64,000 nt of DNA from Persicimonas caeni. GTDB lineage: Bacteria > Myxococcota_A > Bradymonadia > Bradymonadales > Bradymonadaceae. Positions 59,016 to 64,000 of this stretch are shown here, piece by piece. Each line of letters starts with the position of its first letter. The stretch's first letter is position 1. A program made the translations under genes and the position numbers. The notes beneath the pieces are model-generated. The model was not told where the DNA came from. It ran no database searches and worked only from the letters and a program-made list of their open reading frames with translations. Location of the stretch: contig NZ_CP041186.1 of the NCBI RefSeq assembly GCF_006517175.1, positions 6,289,074-6,353,073 on the forward strand. The letters are read 5' to 3'.

Positions 59016-60137
59016 TTAGCGCTCGGAGGGGCGTGCGGCGGTGCGCTCGGTGGGGGTGGGCTGGCAGTCGATGCTGACCGAGGTGCTCGAGCGCAGATCG
59101 GTGCCGTCGATGCGTACGGCGCTGGGGTGGAGGCCTGCATCCTCGTCACAGCGGAAGGTGCGCTCGTAGGTGATCGTATCGCTCTTGTCGAAGGTCCACG
59201 ATCGGCCGGTACTAGCGGTGACGTACACGCTATCAGCGACCTCTTCGACCTGCGCGCTGGCAAAGTCGATATGGGCGCTGGCGCTGGCGCCCTCGACGGG
59301 GCCGCTGGTGCGTACGAGCGCGGTGGCCGAGCGCGAGGCGTCGTCCGAAAGGCGGGTCTGGTACTCGCAGCTAAGCGAGGCGCCCGATTCGAGGACATAG
59401 CCGGGCAACTCGACGCCGCAGTCGATCTGGGCGGCCACGCCGTCGCTGGTCATGTCGACGACTTCGTCGATGACCGCGTTGGACGGGGTCAGGTTGTCGA
59501 TGGTGATCGTGCCGGTCACCCGCCATCCGCTGTCGGTGCCCGAGTCGCGTGATACCTCCACGCGATACGTCGACACGCCTTGTTCGTCCTTGGACAGACG
59601 CCACTGGGAAGGCTCGACGGTCTCCCGAATGTCCCACTCGTACACACGGGTCAACGCCGGGTTGGCGTCCTTGTTGACGGTCAGCTCGAGGTCGTAACAG
59701 AAGGTGACTTTGGTGAGTTCGGATGTGTCGCCGACTTCGTGACGCTCGAAGAAGCGCTCCGAGTCGAAGCGACGAATTTTCGTCTCGGCGCGGCTGTGCA
59801 GCAACACGGCGTCGACGCCCAGGTCGGAACTCCAATGCAGTTGGGTGGGGGCTTTGGCGGTGGAAGCGACCAGCTTGGCCGAGCCGACATGCGTGGTCGC
59901 CTCGGAGTCGGGACTCATAGCGAGCTCGACGCTATGCCATTTGTATTGGTCGCCCGACACGTCTTGGCAACTCGGCCGGTCTCGGGCCGGCGCGCCCGGT
60001 GAGCCTTCGAGCGCAGTCGAGATCGAGATCCCGAGCGAGTCGATGCCCGCGCTTGCAGCGAGCCACACGCTCCCGGCGATCAGTGTGAGGCCGACCGCCG
60101 CCAACCAGCCGCGTCGATTCGTTCCAACGGCGTCCAT
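59016..60137 (-). CDS. Hypothetical exported or membrane-anchored protein
   Basis: A 373-residue protein. The ATG at 60137 follows GAGGGGG. An N-terminal hydrophobic segment (WLAAVGLTLIAGSVWLAASA, residues 11-30) is a signal peptide or anchor; the remainder is beta-rich with repeated T/S/E and several Cys, resembling cell-surface beta domains (an LTPSNAVIDEVVDM strand pair and an SVYVTASTG strand). No family recognised. 58875-59015 and 60138-60286 hold no gene. Confidence 0.75.
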   Translation of the reverse strand: MDAVGTNRRGWLAAVGLTLIAGSVWLAASAGIDSLGISISTALEGSPGAPARDRPSCQDVSGDQYKWHSVELAMSPDSEATTHVGSAKLVASTAKAPTQLHWSSDLGVDAVLLHSRAETKIRRFDSERFFERHEVGDTSELTKVTFCYDLELTVNKDANPALTRVYEWDIRETVEPSQWRLSKDEQGVSTYRVEVSRDSGTDSGWRVTGTITIDNLTPSNAVIDEVVDMTSDGVAAQIDCGVELPGYVLESGASLSCEYQTRLSDDASRSATALVRTSGPVEGASASAHIDFASAQVEEVADSVYVTASTGRSWTFDKSDTITYERTFRCDEDAGLHPSAVRIDGTDLRSSTSVSIDCQPTPTERTAARPSER

Positions 60138-60286
60138 AATCCCCCTCGCGACCAACACGCCATCGGCGGCGCTCTCCCCCGAGCGCCGTGTGTGCCGTGT
60201 TCGTACAGTCTCCTACATGGTTCCCTTTGGAAACTAGACGGATTCGGCGCTGTGACAAGAGGCGCGGCGGCCTTACGAAGGCCTAT

Positions 60287-61132
60287 TTATCGGTTGTCTT
60301 CAGCCCAGTGGCACCGCTTGTACTTTTTGCCGCTGCCGCACCAGCACGGGTCATTGCGTCCGATGTCGCGCGCGTTTTTGACGGTCGCGCTGTCGTCGGG
60401 TGCTTTCTTTTTGGCGAGCTTGTCGAGCACTTCTTCGGAGCGGGTGCGAAGCGACTTGAGGTCTTCGACGACACGGTGCTCTTCCTCGGTCAACTCGCCG
60501 CCGAGCGCTTCGATGGACTCGGCGAGCGTGATGATCGGCCGGCGGTACTTCGGGTCGCCGGCGGCGGCGACGATGTAGCGGTCGAGGGCGACCTCGAGCG
60601 CGTCGATGGCGGTGGGGTCGCCGTAGTTGGCGAGCAATTCGGCGCCGGGCACCGGGTTTTTGACAAAATACTTGAGCAGGACCTGCAGGATCTTCTCGTG
60701 GCGCACTGGCAGCCCGCTGAAGACGTAGGCGAGGTCTTCGAGGAACGGGTCGTCCCACGAGTCGAGTTTTCGCAGGCCCGGTTTGATGGCGTCTTGGCCG
60801 AAGGCGCGGATGCTGTCGGTGATGGCGTCGTCGAGGATGGCGTCGGGGTCGACCTCGCGAAGCACGTCGAAGAGGGGGCTGAGCGCCTCTTCGTCGCGCA
60901 ATTCGCCCAAGATCTCGGCGGCGTAGATCGGCGCGAACCCTTCGCCCGGGGCTTGATCGTCCCACAGGCGCTTGTCCTGCACGATCGCAACGAGCCGCGG
61001 GGTGGCCGCCTCGCCAAGTTCGACGATGCGACGCCGCGACTCGTGGTCGAGCGACTCTCCGTGCTCGAAGAGGGCGTTGATGCGCGCCTCGATTTCTTCG
61101 TCTGTGTAGGTGCTGCTTTTGTTTTCACTCAT
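60287..61132 (-). CDS. SEC-C motif protein with helical repeat body
   Basis: A 281-residue cytosolic protein. The last 20 residues are a SEC-C zinc-binding motif (GRNDPCWCGSGKKYKRCHW), as at the end of SecA and many stand-alone proteins that bind ribosomes or SecB. The rest is predicted alpha-helical, HEAT-like (EILGELRDEEALSPLFDVL). The ATG at 61132 is in a good position. It may be an accessory of protein export or translation, but that is inferred only from the motif. Confidence 0.87.
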   Translation of the reverse strand: MSENKSSTYTDEEIEARINALFEHGESLDHESRRRIVELGEAATPRLVAIVQDKRLWDDQAPGEGFAPIYAAEILGELRDEEALSPLFDVLREVDPDAILDDAITDSIRAFGQDAIKPGLRKLDSWDDPFLEDLAYVFSGLPVRHEKILQVLLKYFVKNPVPGAELLANYGDPTAIDALEVALDRYIVAAAGDPKYRRPIITLAESIEALGGELTEEEHRVVEDLKSLRTRSEEVLDKLAKKKAPDDSATVKNARDIGRNDPCWCGSGKKYKRCHWAEDNR

Positions 61133-61149
61133 GGCGCGCGAACTCTACA

Positions 61150-61674
61150 TCACGTGCGCCCCGGATTGAAAGAGGGCGAATCGCTGGCTGGAAACGATTC
61201 GACGCTGGCCTCGTGGACGACCTCGTCGTCGTCGATGTTCTCGTACTCTTGGTCGCGCTCGTTCTGCATCTTCGAGCGGATCTCTTTGAGCTTGTCGATC
61301 GTCTCGTTGAGCACCTCGACGGTTTCGTCGTGGGTGCCCTCCATGCGCTTGATCTGGGCGCGCAGCTCGCGGTGACTCTTGTCACCCTCCGAATGCCCGT
61401 CGAGAGCGTCCTGGTCGAGGGTCGACTCGCCGTTTCCTTTCTGGGCGGCGATCACGCGCTCGTGGCGCGAGATATGCTGCTCGTGGCGGTGGATCTGGCC
61501 GAGCTGCTCGTCGATCTCGGCGTTGTGGTCGAGAAGGGCGGCCTGCAGCTTGGAGAGCTTGGCGAGCACGCGCTGGTGCTCGGCGCGCCAACGGTGCAGC
61601 TTGTCGAGCCACTCGGCGTGTTCCTTCTGGGCGTGCAAGTGCTGCTTCTGCATCGACTCTTCTTTGGATGGCAT
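61150..61674 (-). CDS. Coiled-coil hypothetical protein
   Basis: A 174-residue, His/Gln/Glu-rich helical protein with clear heptad-like coiled coils (about residues 10-80 and 95-145) and an acidic C-terminus. ATG at 61674 follows AGGAGG; the very long ORF upstream of it is antisense to the oxygenase gene and is not used. No known family. It ends 17 bp before the SEC-C gene start, suggesting one transcript. Confidence 0.72.
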   Translation of the reverse strand: MPSKEESMQKQHLHAQKEHAEWLDKLHRWRAEHQRVLAKLSKLQAALLDHNAEIDEQLGQIHRHEQHISRHERVIAAQKGNGESTLDQDALDGHSEGDKSHRELRAQIKRMEGTHDETVEVLNETIDKLKEIRSKMQNERDQEYENIDDDEVVHEASVESFPASDSPSFNPGRT

Positions 61675-61860
61675 GGAAATCCTCCTGGGTACGGCGAATT
61701 TGGGTTTACGCGAATCCGTTGGGAATGTGTGTGCGGGGCGGGTCGAGTCAAATTTGGGTGACGATTCGCTCGCCCTTCTTGATCTCCTCGGTCCATCGGC
61801 GATAATCGCGCCCCGAGACCATGTCCGTAGCCACCTGCCGTTGTCCTGGAGTTGCCAACG

Positions 61861-63030
61861 ATGTCCGAGAGCACTCACGAAATTCCCGTCGTCGACCTCA
61901 ATGACTTGACCAGCCCGCAGTCCGACGTGCGCGCCGAGGCGGCCGCCGCCGTGCGCCGCGCTTTCGGTCATTACGGGCTTATTTACATCCGCAACCACGG
62001 GGTCGACATCGACCTCCTGGAGAAGTTCTACGACGCCTTCTTGGAGTTCACGTCGCGCTCCGAGGACGACAAGCAGAAGATGTCGACGCCCGATATCTGG
62101 TACCAGCGCGGTTGGACGCCTCCGAACACCGAGAAAGCGGTCGTCGCCGGTGGCCAGCCCGACTTCAAGGAGTGCTTCTTCATCACTCCGTACGAGCCGG
62201 CCGACGAGCTGAAGCAGCAGTATCCCGAGATCTACGCCTCCAATATCTGGCCGGAGAACGCCGACGAGTTCGAGGGCAGCTACACCGAGCTGAGCCGCCA
62301 ACTCCAACAGGTCGGCGTCAACCTGCTGCGCGGCTGCGCGCTGGCGCTCGGCCTGGCCCCGCAGCAATTCGAGGCCGCGGTCGACGGTGGCCCGCACGTC
62401 ACCCGCGCGCTGCGCTATATCCCGCTCGACGACGAGCAGGTCGACACCGACATCCTGTGGGGCGAAGAGCACACCGACTTCAACTTCCTGACGATCCTCC
62501 CGGGCGGACGCTTCCTCGACCCGAGCGGTGAGCGTTGCAGCAAGCCCGACCCCGACGCCGGGCTCTACCTGCGCACTCGCCCCAACGAGGAGCACCCCAA
62601 CGGCAAGCTCGTCCAGGGCCAAACCCCCGAGGGCTGCATCGTCGCTCAGGTCGGCCAGCAGCTCGAGATCGTGACCGGCGGCGAGTTCATCGCCACGCCG
62701 CACGTCATCGAGGCGCCCAAGCAGCCGGGCTATTCGCGCGTGGCCATGGCCCACTTCGTCCACCTGCACGCTCACGAGCAGCTCTTCCCCCTCGAGCCGT
62801 TCCGCACCGACGAGAGCGTGCGCGCCTATGGTCCGCCCAAGATGGTCGGCACCTACAACCTCAAGACGCTCATCGACATCGGGTTGGCCCCCAAAGAGGC
62901 GTTCGACCGCCTCGGCTACACCCAATACGAGCGCCTCGACAAGATCCGCCAAGAAGAAAAAGGCGGACAAGAAGAGATGGGCGGACAAGAAGAAAAAGGC
63001 GGACAAGAAGCCGGCGAACCGGCCGAATGA
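61861..63030 (+). CDS. 2-oxoglutarate/Fe(II) oxygenase (isopenicillin N synthase-like)
   Basis: A 389-residue member of the IPNS-like non-haem iron oxygenases. The facial triad is His204-x-Asp206 and His281, with Arg293 in the S-R-V cosubstrate position. The N-terminal DIOX_N part (PVVDLNDL, GLIYIRNHG) is also present. The C-terminus ends in a repeated GGQEE(K/M) tract encoded by 18-bp units (62962, 62980, 62998). ATG at 61861 follows GGAG. Substrate unknown. The hairpin repeat at 63036 comes six bases after its stop. Confidence 0.9.
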   Translation: MSESTHEIPVVDLNDLTSPQSDVRAEAAAAVRRAFGHYGLIYIRNHGVDIDLLEKFYDAFLEFTSRSEDDKQKMSTPDIWYQRGWTPPNTEKAVVAGGQPDFKECFFITPYEPADELKQQYPEIYASNIWPENADEFEGSYTELSRQLQQVGVNLLRGCALALGLAPQQFEAAVDGGPHVTRALRYIPLDDEQVDTDILWGEEHTDFNFLTILPGGRFLDPSGERCSKPDPDAGLYLRTRPNEEHPNGKLVQGQTPEGCIVAQVGQQLEIVTGGEFIATPHVIEAPKQPGYSRVAMAHFVHLHAHEQLFPLEPFRTDESVRAYGPPKMVGTYNLKTLIDIGLAPKEAFDRLGYTQYERLDKIRQEEKGGQEEMGGQEEKGGQEAGEPAE

Positions 63031-63035
63031 CCGAG

Positions 63036-63086
63036 TCGGTGCGGGGGCATCTTGCCCTCGTCGCGCCCCACAGCCCTCGCACCGAT
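63036..63086. repeat. Single copy of the dispersed hairpin repeat
   Basis: CGGTGCGGGGGCATCTTGCC then CTCGT, followed by a spacer and CCCTCGCACCG, so the ends pair. Same core as 45112-45297. Starts six bases after the oxygenase stop. Confidence 0.65.
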
Positions 63087-63160
63087 TTCTTAGATCCTTT
63101 CCCGCGCGTCCTCGTTTGTACCGTCGAGTCCCCTGACCGCTTCGACCGACGAGGATATCG

Positions 63161-63967
63161 ATGTTCCATCCCCGACTCTTTTCGCTTCTGACGTTTCTGC
63201 TCGCGACTTCGCTCTCGGCGAGTTGCTCGACGCCCAAGCCGCGCAGCGAACCGGCCCCCAACCAACCCCACGTGCGGGTGATGAGCTACAACGTCAACTA
63301 CGGGCTGGCCGGCGATCCGGCAGCGATCGAGGCGATTCGGCGCGGCGGCACCGACGTGGTCTTTTTGCAGGAGACGACGCCCGCTTGGGAGACCAAGCTT
63401 CGCGAGGAGCTGGCTGCCGACTACCCCTACATGCATTTTCGGCATTGTTGCGGCGCGGGCGGTTTGGCCGTGCTGTCGAAGCATCCCCTTCGCCTCGCCG
63501 ACTACATGCAGGCGCCGCGGGGCGGCTGGTTTCCGGGGTGGCGTGTGGTCGTCGACTCGCCCATCGGCGAGTTGCAGGTGCTCAACGTGCACCTGCGCCC
63601 GCCGGTCAGCGACACCGGCAGCGTCGTGTCGGGCTACTTCTCGACGGGTGATATCCGCCGGCGCCAAATCGAGACCTTTTGGGAGAAGGTCGACCCCGAA
63701 ATGCCCACATTGGTCGTGGGTGACTTCAACGAAGACACCGATGGCGACGCCCTCGAATTCTTGGCCACTCGGGGGCTCGAGAGCGCGCTACCCGAGTTCG
63801 AGCCGTCGGCTCAGACCTGGCGTTGGCCCACGAGCGTCGGCCAGATCGACAGCAGGCTCGACCACGTCGTCTACGACGAGCGGCTGCGCCCGCTCGACGC
63901 GCGCGTGCTGCAGGCGGGGCGCTCCGACCACTTACCCGTGGTCGCGACGTTCGTGCTCGGCGATTGA
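63161..63967 (+). CDS. Lipoprotein of the endonuclease/exonuclease/phosphatase family
   Basis: A 268-residue EEP-superfamily protein. The signal peptide ends in the lipobox LSASC, followed by a Pro/Ser linker. Motifs are VMSYNVNYG, FLQETT, NVHLRP, GDFNED and SDHLPVVA, the full catalytic set. It is a surface-facing nuclease, phosphatase or phospholipase by family; the exact substrate is unknown. It is the second exported EEP protein in the window (the other at 36806 uses Tat). Confidence 0.88.
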   Translation: MFHPRLFSLLTFLLATSLSASCSTPKPRSEPAPNQPHVRVMSYNVNYGLAGDPAAIEAIRRGGTDVVFLQETTPAWETKLREELAADYPYMHFRHCCGAGGLAVLSKHPLRLADYMQAPRGGWFPGWRVVVDSPIGELQVLNVHLRPPVSDTGSVVSGYFSTGDIRRRQIETFWEKVDPEMPTLVVGDFNEDTDGDALEFLATRGLESALPEFEPSAQTWRWPTSVGQIDSRLDHVVYDERLRPLDARVLQAGRSDHLPVVATFVLGD

Positions 63968-64000
63968 GCCGTATCGAGTTTCAATAACCCTCCCGAAGTA

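Overview
The window is high-GC, gene-dense bacterial chromosome. The sequence suggests a deltaproteobacterium-like predatory or social lineage (Myxococcota/Bradymonadales type). Pointers are many Cys-anchored lipoproteins, a MYXO-CTERM-like tail, a Hanks-type kinase fused to TPRs, an archaeal-style CDC48/VAT ATPase, SpoIIE/STAS partner-switch parts inside a chemosensory operon, and many dispersed palindromic repeats. The lineage is inference: no rRNA gene or phylogenetic marker was analysed. I saw no tRNA, rRNA, CRISPR array or intact transposase gene.

Layout. 1-4208: 3' part of a giant orphan protein. 4257-4481: a hairpin and a MITE-like element. 4545-6736: a small membrane protein and two tandem paralogues of unknown function. 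6824-8671: oligoendopeptidase F. 9092-11029: a beta-propeller-like lipoprotein. 11143-11315: a long palindrome. 11506-14127: a four-gene polyamine operon (speD-pdaD-speE-speB) with overlapping start and stop codons. 14200-28797 (minus strand): a roughly 14.5 kb chemosensory operon. Its core order cheY-cheA-cheW-mcp-cheR-cheD-cheB matches what I recall of the F7/Che2-type systems. Added to it are two STAS proteins, a receiver-SpoIIE phosphatase-HATPase protein, a short MCP hairpin/CheZ-like hybrid, a second CheW and a PAS-GAF-GGDEF protein. At its promoter end is a decayed duplicate of the STAS-cheY-cheA block in which only cheY is intact.

28798-29924 holds the likely che promoter and two tandem arrays (42-bp and 62-bp). 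29925-39903: a Ser/Thr kinase-TPR protein, a RecT-like annealing protein with a LexA-box-like site in its promoter, a CDP-alcohol phosphatidyltransferase, DUF924, a dual-specificity phosphatase, lipoproteins, a Tat-exported EEP-family protein, CysQ and small orphans. 40012-45108: a hybrid histidine kinase, MnmH and GlnRS-YqeY. 45109-49210: repeats, an LD-carboxypeptidase bracketed by 113-bp direct repeats, a Nudix-GNAT fusion, another 42-bp array and a CBS protein. 49373-54405: M20 amidohydrolase, YbdK-type ligase, a cytochrome c-copper monooxygenase-like lipoprotein and a leucine dehydrogenase. 54459-63967: a MYXO-CTERM-like protein, CDC48/VAT with a striking 10-bp-phased array upstream, an M23 peptidase, a SEC-C protein, a coiled-coil protein, a 2OG-Fe(II) oxygenase and an exported EEP-family lipoprotein.

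The most notable items are the extended chemosensory/partner-switch/c-di-GMP operon with its rearranged duplicate, the possibly SOS-controlled solitary RecT-like gene, the helically phased CTAAGGG/CCCTTAG array upstream of cdc48, and several dispersed hairpin repeat families placed just after stop codons.
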